This document shows positions 30,020-49,169 of a stretch of 64,000 bases of DNA, in pieces (position 1 is the first letter of the stretch; the number at the start of each line of letters is the position of its first letter). The stretch spans positions 14,842,690 through 14,906,689 of the forward strand of contig NC_084601.1 in NCBI RefSeq assembly GCF_033807715.1. The letters are read 5' to 3'. Under the pieces are notes generated by a model. That model did not search any database, had not been told where the DNA came from, and saw only the letters and a list, made by a program, of their open reading frames with translations. Position numbers and translations under genes: made by a program. The stretch is from Cololabis saira (lineage: Eukaryota > Chordata > Actinopteri > Beloniformes > Belonidae).

Positions 30020-33000
30020 CTACAGCGGGCATCTCTCAGTCAGCAGGTGGCGGCTCTCCTCATTAGTGGGGAAGAGGGCTTCTCTCAGGCGAACCATGTG
30101 ACCTGCAGCCCCAGCACGGGTGGAGACATCGTCCACTCGGGACCTCCGGATAAGGCGGTAAACTTTTTGACGCCTGGGTAAGAAAGCGAGGGAAAGATGT
30201 GCGATTAGAAAAGTAACAGGGACCGAGTTAGGAGAGCAGCACCCAACATAACCGGGGTGCATCACTCCCTGAAGTTGATTAATGGACGACCCTTTTACTC
30301 ACTTGTAGACCAGGTATGCGATGAATCCAAAGACGGCTACCAGAACAGCGGCTGAAGAGAGAACCACCCCCACAGAGCTGGGAGACTTGGAGACTAATGA
30401 GGCCCAAGACAATGAGGAGAAGGATCAGTTCAAGAGCATGACCAGGATCTAAAGACACTGTGAATTGAGCAGCTCACCAGGTGGTTCCTGGGACTTGGCG
30501 ATGGTGATGGTGGTGCTGGCTAGTGCCATGCTGCTGGAGTTCTCCAGGGTGATGTTCACACAATAGGTGCCGGGCTCCAGAAACCTCCGCCTCAAGTGCA
30601 CCTCACACTCCGACGATGGCGGCACGTCGTCGCACATGATGTTGCGTACCTGAGTACAGCTGGGGTCTGACACGATGGTGCAGGCGGAGGTGGGGATGCT
30701 GAGGATGAGGGACGAAGACTTGATTAAAATGGCCAAACAATTTATCAGTTTGATCAAATATTAAAGATGGACCACAGTTTTCAAAACTGGATTATTAACA
30801 ATAATAATAACAATTTGAATTGTGCTTCGAATTGATCTCATATACAATAAAAAAAAAAAAAAAAATCACACCTCCCCAGACATTTCACCCGGAAGTTGAT
30901 GTCAGTGTTGGTCTCTCTAGCGGCTGACACATCCACGATGCGACTGCTTGGCCGGTTGCTCAGCGGGTTTTTTGGTTCTGCAGAACATAATCGTTTAGTC
31001 TGTTTCAGGCCCATAACCATCTATAATGCAAAAGTTGTGGAATACAAATTCAAATTATTAAAAAAAAGATGAGTTTGTTAGGGTGGCTGGGGGAGTCAGT
31101 CACATGATGTGCATCAAAGGAGGTTGTCAAGGATGACAACTGCGTGTTTATTTGGATCTCGTAGGTTAATCTTATACTTTTACTACAACATTTACTACTT
31201 ATGTTAAAATACAAACTCTAAGATTCAAATGGAGTAATCCAAATATTTAAATACATAAAATAAAAGGACCTTTCATAAACATCTGAGGTCACCATGTTTG
31301 TTACCATTGTCAGTCTACTCAATGACTCCATGGAAAAAGGGTCCATCAAATGTGAGCTCATGCATCTCACTGTTGCTAGGATATGCAGCTTCACACTTAC
31401 CCACAATGGTGATGTTGGCTGTGAAGGTGCCATAGGAGTATCGGAAGCACCCATTGCCTTTGAGACGTCTGGCGTGGAGCCAGGGAAACGGGGTGGGGAT
31501 GGATTCGGTGGCCACAGTGGGAGGGAGGGGCTCCGTCGTGGGCATTCTTGTCGTCACGGAAGCGACGGAGGAGGGAAGGGGCCGGCTGGTGCTGGGCGGC
31601 ACTGAAACGGTACCCGAATGACACAAACACAATTCAAATGTCTGCGATTCACACAGGTGCTTGAAAACTCCTCAAGTAAAATTGTCTTCTGTTTACACAA
31701 AACGAATTAAATAGTGAGCCAGGGGAATCTCACCTGGTGTCGTCTCCATCTTGATTGTAACGGCGTGAGTAGGAGGTGGAGCTGTGGGGGCATCTGGAGG
31801 AGACGGCACAGGTGCACAGAGATTACAGGAATGTCCAACACACGTGCAGGAATACACTTTAGTTTGCCATTTTCTGTTGACATATGCAACATCTTTCATC
31901 ATTGTTGCTCAGGACAACAATGAGGAGCATCAATGTAAGTCCATCAACTCCTCCCTTGCCCTCACACCCTCCACTGTAACCTCATTATGACCCTTAGCTC
32001 TGCAGAGGGGTTCAAGAAGAAGTTCCAGGAACTCTTCATCCATGGTTCACCACTACATTTTGGTTGCTTTTTAGGGCAGCTGGTGCTAAGCTCTCCCCAC
32101 AAAGTGGTGTCAGAAGTGGGATGGCAGGTTGTATGGATGCCCATCAGAGGATAGAGCAGGGTTTACTGCAGGAACGCCATGATGTTAGGGTGTCCCTCCC
32201 ACCCTGGCCCTGTGCAGCCTCCTGGACCAGTGATGTCAGCACCCAGCACAGCAGCAGCCAGCAGCACAAGACTGGTGCTAGCCCATAATAACCCCGTGGT
32301 CATGAAGTCATCACCTCCATACCATCTAACTATGTAAATAGCCTTTGCCCTGGAGTTTTTCTTTTGTCTCTTGTTTTTTTTTTTTCACTGTGGAGCACAA
32401 GGTGGGAGCAGCGAGCACAATAAAACCACCAACATCTGAAACACAACTACGCCATTTTTTTGTTTTTACAAACAAAACACATCACAAAGTATTCGTCAGC
32501 AATGAATACAATCTTACAGTCAGTGTTGTGATTTTTCTTGGTTATTTTGCCTTCATTTCCTTTGACAGACCACATTCAAACATCTGTTTTTATCTTAATT
32601 ACACAGCCAGTGACAGCAATTATAGAGGGGGAAACAAATCTGATTTAAGAACCTCTTAAAAATCACAGTATTCAGTGTTTAGCAAAAAGACCAGATGAAA
32701 GTTGCTTATAACATTTTGCTGTTGGATGTATTTATTACTTATTTTATTATTATTATTGTTATTGTTTGCCTTTGGTAACAGCGAGACTGGAAACTGAGCG
32801 AACCTCTCTTTGGTCTTAGACACAGCAGGTATTCAGCAGATACTGATGAAAGTAGCACAACTAAAATTCAGCAGATATCCGAACCAACGCTAAAAAACTC
32901 ACTTTATTTGGATTTTCAGGGAATCGCATATGTTCTTCTTTCTGGTTGTTGTTTTTGAGACGGCAGTATTAACACAACCGACTTTGGGGTACAACTGAAT

Positions 33001-36000
33001 AAAACTTTGCAACCTCAAAAGCGTTTATAATTCATTCATTCATTCACTCATTTATCTCGTTTGTTCATTTGTGCCTTCAAGTCTCCTCTGTCCTTTGAAG
33101 CAGAAATTTATATCTGGAAATGTTTCGACAGGTGTCTAATGGGCTAATGCATTTGGAGGATAAAGAAGTGATTAATAACAATACATCTTTAATTTTTTAA
33201 TTAATGCGCCACACCCCTAAAAACAATTTTAGGGGTGTGGCGCATTAATCTCTTGTTGTAAATTGATGAACTCTTAGATGAGTTGTTGTCAGACATGTTT
33301 GATGCTCCTCCAAGATAAATGTTATTACATTTTTATTACTATGACTCAAGGAGAAGAAACAAGGATGCAAATTGGGAAATGAAGTATAAGTCCAGTAAAG
33401 GAAGGAGTTTATAAGGTCAAAGTATTTAGTAAGTGAGCAGTAAGTGACTTGTGTACATGAATCTAAGCGCCAACGATGCTTGTTTGATCAGAGTAACACA
33501 CCCCGTGTCTCTCTAGCTGCTTCCGTTCAGTACCTGTGTGGGGAGGAGCTGTGGGGTGTCCTGGAGTCGGGGTTGCAGAGGCAGGCGGACACTCAACAGG
33601 AAATGCTGCCTCCACCACCAGCTTCACCGTCATGGTACCCAGGGTGCCGTAGCTGTGCGTTGTCACCTCACGGTGCGTTACCAGCTGGTTCCCATCTCTG
33701 AAGTCCCAGATGTAATCAATGGCAGATGCGGTTTTTAGGTAGTTGCTGGGGTCGTGGAGGTCCACCTTGAAGACCACGTCCTCGCCGCGGAAGAAAACGT
33801 TAGCAGACTCGTTGACCGCAGCTTTCTGGGTGATGCTGACAGCCACTGGGATCTTATCTGAGGGAATGAGTTTGCAGAAGGATGCATTAATAATTATCAT
33901 AGTTTCTGCTTGGGTTTGTTTGTTTCAAACATTTTGAAAGATGGCATTAAATAAACGGAGCAGGTTTGTCTCCACCTGTGACGATGAAGACAGTTTTATC
34001 AGTGGTGAGGGGGCTGTACTTCCGGCGCTCACGCTTCCTGTAGACCAGTACCTCAATGACCTCTGCCCCCAGAGCGATATTGGTGGTGTTGATGGTCATG
34101 CTGGAAGAAGAGCCGTCACATGTCTCAGAGTACTGGCCTGTAATGAACAAGGGAGACAAATTAGGGAACATTGCTAATTTAAACTTACTTTTTCTTTTTT
34201 CCCCTTTGTTTTTCAGCGTGCACCCGTTTACTGACCCATTGTGTGCCAAACGTAGACATAACTCTTCTGTCTCCAGTCATTGCTCTGCTGAAACGGCTTC
34301 CCATCCGGGAATACGTTGCATTTTTTGGGATCCAGGCACTTCCCATAGCCGTAGTCATCCATCCAGGAAGTCCAGTTGTACACGTAACCGGAGCGAACCT
34401 GTCCATTTGCTGAAGAAAAAGGAAAATAAATTAAAGACCTAAAATATTGCTCTTTGTGTGCTCAGTGTGTGAAAAGGCAAATGTTTACATTTTCAGAAGT
34501 TTTATAAAGTTATATCTGGCCGTTTTGTGTTTAGAGCTTGTTGCAGAGCCTGCAGGTGGCTTTCAAACCAAGTAGTGCAGCTTTAAGTGGGATATTTATA
34601 ATTCACTAGTTATACTTGTAGGTATTTTGTGGAGGTGTGGTGTTATATTTATGGCCTGGCCTGACTTCCTGACAGCACCTGAGGCCTCCAGCGCCGTACC
34701 GTCCTCACAGTGCTCATCCCAGACAAGGTCCCCATTGGCATCCTCCTTCTGGCATGGAGGATACTCCAGTTTGGCAGTGAAGGAGATGCACGAGCCGTTG
34801 AGAGCTGGACCGTCACTGGTCAGGTGGACCTTGGGTTTGCCTTTGGAGAAGCGGTTTTTACAGGTTATTGACCGAAAGCATGCCTGTAGATATTTCAAAG
34901 TTGAAAAAAGAGTCCACTCACCTCTGTGATGCATGAGCTCTCTTGGCTTGGGGTTTAGAGGTGGATAAAGATAATCATCCCATGGGATGGTGTCAGGATC
35001 CCAGCCAGGAATCGGAGGGATCGGAAATGGAAACTTCCCTACCAGTGAGTGCTTGTGAGGGAACATGTCACCATATGCTAGAGGGAGATAAAACAGAGGG
35101 AAAGAAGCTGGCTTTGAGTAAATTCCTTCATTAAAACACTCAATGGATTTTTTTTAACAAATACAATTATAATTTCCTTTTTCCAATCTTGAGGAAAAAG
35201 AAATTCTTAGAAACAAACTCATAAAAATGGGAAAAAAATTTGAAAAAATGGCATTGTATTGAGGTGTGTGTGTGTGTGTATTGATTGTATGATAATAGGG
35301 TAGGCATCACAAGCTTAGGCTTCAGCCTACACCTTTTTTGGTCACATCTTTTGAGCCATAAATTTAGTTCCTCTATGGTTTTTGCTGTTTTCCCCATGTG
35401 TGCTGTATAATGATGATGGTTGCACCGATGCAACAATTTCTTTTGGATGACCAAAATAAACAATAAAAGAAAAAAAAAAGGAAAGGTCTGCTGGCTTCCT
35501 TACCTATGCAAATGTTAGTATTATGTTTACTGGCTTCATATTAATTGAACTTATTTGGAATGAGTTGAATTATGTTTTTGAAGTGCCTTGAGGTAACATT
35601 TGTCATGATTTGGCTCAACATAAATATAAAAAGCTGAGTTGAACTGAAGTGAATTGAATCCTCAAACAGAAAGGGACTAGTTGAAACTAATTGAAATTAA
35701 AGTCACCAGCTCACCTCAGACTTCTGTCTCTGACCTGTACGCCCGCTCTGTGATCAAGAACGCTGCCCTGGTCACAGAGGACTAACTGTCATCATGCAGA
35801 CTTATAAGTCTCACTGGCCCAGAAAAACATTAACAAAACTTCCTTTATTCCCTCAGCAATAACCACCCTTCAGGTTTTTTTTAAAACATCCAACCTACTT
35901 CTTAGTGATTGTGGTTTCTCTATTCAATTTATTTGTTCTTTAAATTCATATAAAATGGGTTATGAGTTAAATATATTCTTGAGCTATGTTAAAAGACCTA

Positions 36001-36854
36001 TTTCGGTCACTTCTGGACAGGCAATAAAGTTTACCTGTCTGCTTTCATGCTGACTATTTTGTTCTATAGCTAACATTAATCTCTATCTGAGTTAATTATT
36101 AGGATTCTGGTAAACGACTCTAACCTGTTCGTTTCAAGTTTCTGTCTGAATTCAGACTCAGTGACAATTTATTTAAGCTGCCAAATATGGACAAAAAACA
36201 ACATATTCAATCGATTTATTTACGTGAAAAACACAAACATCTGGAGAATCTGTGAATACTGACAAATCATCTCATGACTTCCGGAGGATACTCTTCCAAT
36301 TAAACGTTTCCTTTTTTGTTCCTTTTAATTATATTGTAAAAGATTTTTAAATGTAGAAGTTGTTTCCCTTCAGTGTAACTGTATGGCGACATTTTCTGGA
36401 TATTATGTTAAAGTACAATCGGTGTATTTCAATTTCATACAGATGGAGAGTATTTTCTGTTTCTGAGGATGCAAGTTTGATAGACAGTCAGCTTCAGTAC
36501 AGGCCTTAATTAAGTTCATGGGACTCTGACTGCGGACCTTATGACAGGAAATTTGCTGCAAAACCTCTGTAATAAATAGCGCAAATCGAAAGTTCGTTTC
36601 ATTTGTAATAACTTCGTCATAATAAATAAAAACGGGCAACATTTTTACTGCGATGGCTTTGAAATTGCAACCACGAGCCATTTCAAAATCAACATTCATA
36701 TATAAGTTGTCATTTAATAAAACCTTTTGCTCAAATTCTTATGTTGGACTTAAATAAGAGTAGTCGTTTTAAGTTCAAAGCATCACTTACTTTTACGCCC
36801 ATCAGCTTGATAAACAGAGCATGCGCAAAGCAGGAGAAAAACCTGCCGCAGCAT
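30020..36854 (-). CDS. gpnmb: Glycoprotein NMB (PMEL family)
   Basis: A type I membrane glycoprotein of melanosomes, lysosomes and phagocytes. Exons in transcript order: 36854-36791, 35077-34922, 34840-34700, 34409-34236, 34137-33976, 33857-33534, 31793-31734, 31601-31401, 30977-30872, 30698-30478, 30393-30303, 30173-30020. They join to 617 aa (human 572). Residues 1 to about 18 (MLRQVFLLLCACSVYQA) are a signal peptide. Residues 74-178 carry family hallmarks such as CQKEDANGDLVW, YVYNWTSW and NVFPDGKPF. Exon 6 encodes the PKD domain with a WDF core, followed by Pro/Thr-rich exons 7-8. Exon 10 contains CTIVSDPSC and GTYCVNITLENSS. A transmembrane helix lies near 543-563. The tail has YRLI and the dileucine signal ESRHLL. 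The human RGD is absent. Several N-glycosylation sequons are present. Confidence 0.93.
31980..32300. other. GC-richer unexplained segment in gpnmb intron 6
   Basis: Within the 1.7-kb intron 6 this stretch is clearly GC-richer than its AT-rich surroundings and has several short open frames on both strands. None is long or recognisable. A decayed retroelement or retrocopy is possible but not shown. Confidence 0.3.
33200..33249. repeat. Perfect 23-bp inverted repeat with 4-nt loop
   Basis: The arms 33200-33222 and 33227-33249 are exact reverse complements (ATTAATGCGCCACACC and onward), separated by ACAA. RNA from either strand would fold into a perfect 23-bp hairpin. It lies in gpnmb intron 6, about 285 bp before exon 6 in window coordinates. 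Confidence 0.85.
35285..35475 (+). repeat. Decayed LINE 3' tail
   Basis: Sequence running from GGGTAGGCATCACAAGC through GCCTACACCTTTTTTGG to a terminal CCAAAATAAACAATAAAAG resembles the 3' ends of fish non-LTR retrotransposons. It lies in gpnmb intron 1, in reverse orientation to the gene. Confidence 0.5.
35545..35665 (+). repeat. Second retrotransposon 3' tail
   Basis: GAAGTGCCTTGAGGTAAC, then GTCATGATTTGGCTCAAC, ending in repeated TTGAACTGAAGTGAATTGAA, matches the well-known fish tail pattern GCGCCTTGAG...GATTTGGCGC...(TTGAA)n in degenerate form. Confidence 0.5.
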
Positions 36855-37260
36855 TTCGATATTCGCCTTTCGGTGGGGAGAACAGTGTAATAATAATAAT
36901 AATAATAATGGTTATAATAATACAAAGAAAAACCCAGAGGCTTTAAAAATTATCAGTAGTAGTAGTTGGTGTGAGCTCTGCCAGCGCTCGCGTGGTCCTC
37001 TCCCCGTGAAGTGGCCTCTTCCCTCCTGCTTGTCCTGGGTCCTCTAATTTAATGTGCCTCCGCTGAGGCGCAAACATGTGATATTTCCTAACAAGGCGCA
37101 TCTCATCACTCATTAAACTTCTGGGAGCGCGCGGACAAAAGCGCATGCTCAGTTTCCTCTTTTTCTTCCTCAAAAATAAACTATCAAAGCTCTGATGAAT
37201 TATTCTTATTTTTTTTACACGAATTCGCATGAACACCTATTTGCGCTACGAACCAGGTGC
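36855..37260 (-). promoter_or_regulatory. gpnmb: gpnmb promoter region
   Basis: This lies directly upstream of the gpnmb start codon. CATGTGA at 37075-37081 (TCACATG in gene orientation), about 220 bp from the ATG, fits the M-box type E-box bound by MITF/TFE factors, which are known activators of GPNMB in mammals. An (AAT)n run lies at 36889-36909. No TATA box was assigned. Confidence 0.4.
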
Positions 37261-37460
37261 TATGATGACGTATTTGATTACCAGCTATATTAATTGTCCA
37301 CATTATGGTTATTCAATAATAAGTTGTTAGTATGTTTGCCGAATTGATAATAAAACAACACAGAAAAACCGAAAGGTATTTTATTTTTGAAACTTCTTAC
37401 AAAAAAAAAGGTTTAAAAATAAAAAGAATAATTATATTCAATGAAGGGGTCATATATAGG

Positions 37461-37467
37461 CTATATA

Positions 37468-37510
<43 letters not shown>
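37461..37510. repeat. (TA)n array upstream of gpnmb
   Basis: About 24 TA units with one G interruption, about 610 bp upstream of the gpnmb start codon. Confidence 0.95.
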
Positions 37511-37512
<2 letters not shown>

Positions 37513-38571
37513 CAATAACTTTTCAAGGCTACCGACATGTCTTTCTGATAGTCCAACATGAACGTCCGATAACCTTAAATCTGTACGCGTGACTAGTGAA
37601 CGCATGACTGAGTGATTGATGCTGGGCTGGCTGGGTGGGTGGTGCTGGGTGGTGCTGCTGTCCCGCGACCTCCGAGCTGCGTGAATTGCGCCACAGCTGC
37701 GCGCAGTAAAAGCAGAAGAAGCGAGAGTGACGTCCAGCGGTGTCCGCTCGTTTTCAACGCCACCATACATGTGATTATTAATGCATGAGCGGGTCCTGCG
37801 CCGTCACAAGGAAGTTTGGAAACGGTGACAAAGGGCTCTCCGGAATGCAAACTCATCCTGACTGTCCGTTCAGATGGCAGAGAAAATGTGCTTTCTAACT
37901 ACTATGTAGATCCAGATGAACAAGCCCGATGTCTCATTTACAAACACAGCAATAAAGTACAGATGTTAAATGGGGGAGTAGATGCTTTATTTTTTTTCTT
38001 TATTTGGGGATTGACTGGTGAATTGGGTCAAATAGACCATGTTAAAACTATGGGATGCGCACCCCCACACCCACCCTCACACCTATGACAATAGCCCGCT
38101 ACATCACTTATGGCCGTCAAAATAACATAAACTGGAGCCGTGCCAGTTAATTAGGTACATTTTTTCTAGTATTTTCTTTTGTTGTTGTTTCTTTTTTTTT
38201 ACCCATATGGGCTATAAGATGGATATGGTTGGCTACAAGTGAATTCTAGTGTCCGAAGAACTATAAATAGACTGTGGACTCAGTTACATTTGTGTTTCAT
38301 CGATGAGCATTTAAAAAAAACATTTTGAGACGGACTTTGTAGTCTAATAAGTTCATGAATACGTGCATGGCACAAAACGCCTAAAGTTTAAGTAATGATT
38401 TGTTTTTTTGTTGTTATTGTTTTTGCCCCATTTCCTCCAAGGGGCACAAATATATCCACGAGATGTGAGTGACCGCAAACTCCAGATGAAAACCCAGAAT
38501 GGATCCTGTTCGCGGAGATTTGGTTTTCTTCGACACAAGCCAATGCCAGTGGACAGCAATGTCGTTGCTGT

Positions 38572-38587
38572 CCACTAGAGGGCAGCA
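38572..38587 (+). promoter_or_regulatory. Perfect-consensus CTCF motif
   Basis: CCACTAGAGGGCAGCA fits CCASYAGRKGGCRSYR at all 16 positions. Its left end overlaps the 3' arm of a 12-bp inverted repeat (38548-38559 with 38565-38576, loop TGTCG). It lies between gpnmb and galnt15. Confidence 0.6.
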
Positions 38588-40670
38588 CCACTACGCAGCA
38601 GCTCATTACATTTCCGCCTCCCTCAAATCAAACTACAACCTGATTTAATTGGCTGCAATAATCTATCTCCCAACGTTCAGTCAGGCATTACTGAACGTTA
38701 CTGTACAAACACACAAAAATATTCAAAAATAGTCCAGCTCCGTTATTTGTTAAAATGTTTTGTTTTGCATGTTTTGTTTTGTTTTATCTGTCCATCAGCC
38801 TGCGCTTGAGTTAGGGAGTGATAGTGGTGCTGGAGTGTGTCACATATCGTTGAATATGAGATGAGATGTTGGTTCACCCTAGAGACGTCACAAGTCCACC
38901 ACAGACAAGAGTGCATATAGCTTTATCTAAAAAAAAAGAGAAAAAAAAAAGTATAGCCTGCCAGAAAACGCTTTCAATACATGAAATGTTATGATTTCTA
39001 TTTCAGAAATCCATTGCATTAAACTATTCAGACTGTTGTAAAAGATGACTGAAAAAACAGTACACATCTGCAGTGTGTGCGTGTCCTCTCTTTCAGCAGA
39101 CACGCAGAATGTTTCAGACACCATAAAATACAAAAATATGAATGGGTCCAGAAATGCTGCGTGCAGCCAGGAAGCGCCTTCGTCTCTCCGGCTCTGCTCC
39201 GTACTCGCCTCCTCGTTTACAGCTCTGGCCTGCAGTCAGATGGAGGAATGCAGAAACCTTCTCGAGAATGTGGCCCAGACCTGCATGCTGTTTGTCTGTA
39301 CGCGCTCGCACGCGCGTGTGTTGGTGAACTTTTGCCGCTTATGCTTGAGTCAGAAAATGTGCTGGCTGTGGAAACTTCAATTCACTGTGTGTTTTGGCTG
39401 CGCGGCGGAACATATGGGAGTGTTCACTGCGCAGCACTGGAAATACATGAAAATCTTTTCAATTGTGAAGCTTATAAAAACATTCCCACAGGAGGAGGCA
39501 CGAGACGGCGTCTTGCCTCTCTTTTTTGTTCTCTCTTTCATTTCAATTGTCTTTGAAACACCTTCATCTTCTGCTCTCTGAAGTCTCCTTAAATTCTCAG
39601 AGTCTCTCCATTAAGGGCGTTTCTCCCCCCCCTGTTATCGTGAGCAGAGGGGAAGCGAGCTTTTAAGTGCACTTTGGGAGGATGGTTGATCCCACCCAGC
39701 CATTTAGACACGCCAAACTGGTTTCAGAGCTCCAGGAGCTGTCCTGCAAACATCTCAAGAGTGACCCCTCACATCGAAAAAAAACTGTGACGCAAAATGT
39801 CTCCACAAGAAAATACCAACAAGGGAAAAAGACTGACCTTCTGGTATTTATTAACTCCTGGAAATTACAAGGCTTTATTTTGACATTTCTGTCAAAACCT
39901 CTTAGAAAGTGGATTGGATATCATTTTTTCCCTCACAAATTTTAACCAGTTTTCTTTGGTACTGTTCGGAAAACTTATGAAAGTGAAGTGAAAAACAAAA
40001 CACGGGCATGCCAACTTCCAGAAGGGACGCAGATCTTGTGTACTTTCCTCTCCATTCAGCTGAAAACAGCACGCTGTTGCAGCTGCCAAGATCACCGGGG
40101 AGATGGAGGCTGCGACCGCCCCCCTTCCCGGCACCGACAGCCGGTCATGGGACCGCGGGGCCGCCGCCAGCTGGAAGGAGAGCGCGTCTTTGATGTGTGA
40201 CGCATTTTGGAGACGCCTGCGCCAAGCACTGACACGCAAACCAGAGAATATGCACAAGAGCTACGTGTTCGGCTCATTTGTTGATATAATACTAGGATAT
40301 TTACACAGACGGAGATTTGCACGTGTCCAGTTCTCATAAATGGTTATGGGGTGGTCGGTGGGGGACAGGTGGATGCATCGGGCGCATCTTTCAGACGCAG
40401 TGTGGCTGGAGTTTGCGCAGGCTTTAGGACCCCGGGAAGAGTTGGATGAAACTCAAAAAACAAAAACTCTGCGCACCTCCAAAAGTTAGAGGCGTGTCTT
40501 GAACCTACTTTTTTCCTGCCATTCTTGTCTTCAGAGCCACAGGTAATCTCCACGACAATCCACCTCTGGTTTCATCCCTTTGATGAGATACAAAAACACC
40601 TCCGTGTTGGGGGGGAACTCCAACATGCAGGAGTAGGCGCTGGGCTGATTCTCTCCCCGCCGTGTGCAGG

Positions 40671-47333
<6,663 letters not shown>

Positions 47334-47380
47334 TCCCTGAAGCCCCGCTCACAACCTTCTCATATACTGTACACTGTATA

Positions 47381-47383
<3 letters not shown>

Positions 47384-47453
<70 letters not shown>

Positions 47454-47468
47454 TGTGTGTGTGTGTGT
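47384..47468. repeat. (GT)n microsatellite in galnt15 3'UTR
   Basis: About 42 GT units with one A interruption lie 50 bp after the galnt15 stop codon. An AATAAA at about 47875 is a possible polyadenylation signal. Confidence 0.95.
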
Positions 47469-47992
47469 CCTTGACTTTGCCACATTTTTCCTGTTTTAAG
47501 GATTGTAGATATGATTAATTACAGTTAAATGTTTACTTATAAAAATCGATTTATCCAGAAGGAGTTTGATTTATTCAATCAGTTGTTGAATTGTATTTAT
47601 TTATAGTAAAAACACGTTCTGAAATTGTCTAAAAATCACTCATGAAAGGAAATGCATTCAGTTATCCATTTGCAGTTTGCTCACATCTGTTAAATACTGG
47701 TTGAGAAACTATTAGCTGAAAGGAGTTGAATGACTTTTTCTGCTGTTGAGGTTTCAACATCGTCCTTCACATCAGCTCAGACTAAAATGAAGCGACTTCA
47801 ACAACAGATCTGATCTTTGTCCACATTTCTGTCCATGATTCCACGCCACACTTATCGGGGTACATGGCCGGAGGTAATAAACGTACTTTAATTTAACCTG
47901 ACAGATAGCATATTGGCTGACATTCAGTCATGCGATGGATCAAGCCCTTACAGAGGTGTTTCTTTCACAGATACTACAGATGTGTTTTTTAT

Positions 47993-48105
47993 AGGGTCCA
48001 GATAGCTCGACTGGCTGAGCCCATCCCATGTAAACGGGGTTCAGGCTGGCTTCAGCTGTGAGAAGCAGCCTGTGGCCTTTTGCTGTGTCTTCTCTGCTCG
48101 CTGCA
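47993..48105 (+). repeat. Degenerate tRNA-derived SINE
   Basis: TAGCTCGACTGG at 48003-48014 matches the RNA polymerase III A box and GGTTCAGGC at 48038-48046 is a decayed B box. The CCCATGTAAACGGGG between them and the following GGCCTTTTGCTGTGTCTTC resemble tRNA-derived fish SINEs, whose bodies read CCCATGTACAG and CCTTTGCTGCATGTC. Confidence 0.55.
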
Positions 48106-48339
48106 GCACTTTCCTGCTGGCCTACTTTGGACAGTAAAGTAGGCCAGGTGCACTAAAACCTATAAATATGGTGGCAGGATTAGTGATACCTCTATGTATG
48201 TTTCTCAATGAAGCTTGTGGCAGAAAAACAGCACGCAAATCTGAAAAAGAAACACCTCATCACAAAAAGAAGAAAGATAAAAAAGCCAAACAGAGCTGTA
48301 ACAAAGGTAGGTGGGCGTTGTCATCGTTATTCTTTTCCA

Positions 48340-48355
48340 CCAGCAGAGGGCGCCA
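48340..48355 (+). promoter_or_regulatory. Perfect-consensus CTCF motif
   Basis: CCAGCAGAGGGCGCCA fits CCASYAGRKGGCRSYR at all 16 positions. It lies about 1 kb after the galnt15 stop codon, in the same orientation as the motif at 38572. Confidence 0.6.
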
Positions 48356-48837
48356 TTGGCCTTCAAACAGCTTTTCCAGCACAACTTGTTTCATTGACGT
48401 TGCTTTAAGCCACACGAGGTTACTGGTGTTTACTCATAGATGGTTCTCACATAAATTACCTCGTGTTCAGAAAATACAGGTCTCACTGTAGTATCACCTG
48501 GCTTGGAGAAACGGAGCTTCAACAGACACCAAATACAGCCATATTGACCGTGCAAACAAGTAGAATCATAGGTCATGATTAAAAAGATATTCTAGTCTTA
48601 AATTTAAGTAATTCAGACCTGATTTATTGAGCAAAAACTTAGCTAAAATGGAAAAGCAGTGTGTCACAAACTAGAACACACTTCATTGAGCGTCAGCAGG
48701 TGTGAACACTTCTAAAGTAGAAGTTTTGGTTATTTACTGGACATCAATGATCTTAAAACAGTAATTTTCACACTCCATCCATCTGGGAAGGTTTATACAG
48801 TAATTCTAAAACAATTTGGAGTCCTTTATTTTAAATA

Positions 48838-49165
48838 AATAAGAGTATGCACTTATGTAGCACCTTTTAAATCTTTTTCAGTTTCTACAAAGAGCTTTAT
48901 ATTGTGTTTCTCTTCATACAAACACACTCACACCTCCGTTCTTCTGCCATATATTATATATTCAATCTATGACAAGGAATGAATTTTACAACCATAGCGT
49001 GATGAACACATTGGGGCAGGGATGTAGTGGTCCCTGGAGATGTTGGTATACTCTTAATGCCTGTTTTAAAGCAGGTTTAACACTTGATACGGTCAGAGAC
49101 TGACCCACTGACCTTCCAGTTGGGGATCAGCCAACTTTATCCACTGGACATCCCAGGAGGTCCAC
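48838..49165. repeat. Decayed L2-like retrotransposon fragment
   Basis: ACTTATGTAGCACCTTTTAA and TACAAAGAGCTTTATATTG followed by ACACACTCACACCTCC, then ACTGACCCACTGACCTTCCA and CCACTGGACATCCCAGG, keep the order of landmarks in a widespread fish LINE tail (TATATAGCACCTTT, AAAGCGCTTTA, CATTCACAC, GACCTTCC, CCACTGACC). Confidence 0.5.
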
Positions 49166-49169
49166 ATCA

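Larger units (their letters stand above)
37261..40670. other. gpnmb-galnt15 divergent intergenic interval
   Basis: No gene is seen between the two divergent start codons. It contains a (TA)n array at 37461-37510, GC-rich CpG-containing stretches near 37650-37770 and 40080-40220, and a perfect CTCF motif overlapped by a hairpin near 38550-38590. The open frames in 39045-39581 and 40080-40340 lack splice sites or recognisable domains and look like GC-driven chance. Confidence 0.5.

Noticed and set aside
39045..39581. Plus-strand open frame of 178 codons between gpnmb and galnt15
   Set aside because: No recognisable domain, an overlapping frame of similar length, and no splice or promoter context. 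The overlap suggests chance openness in GC-richer DNA.
48003..48046. Functional tRNA gene
   Set aside because: A-box and B-box remnants are present but no cloverleaf can be formed and the flanks match a SINE body.
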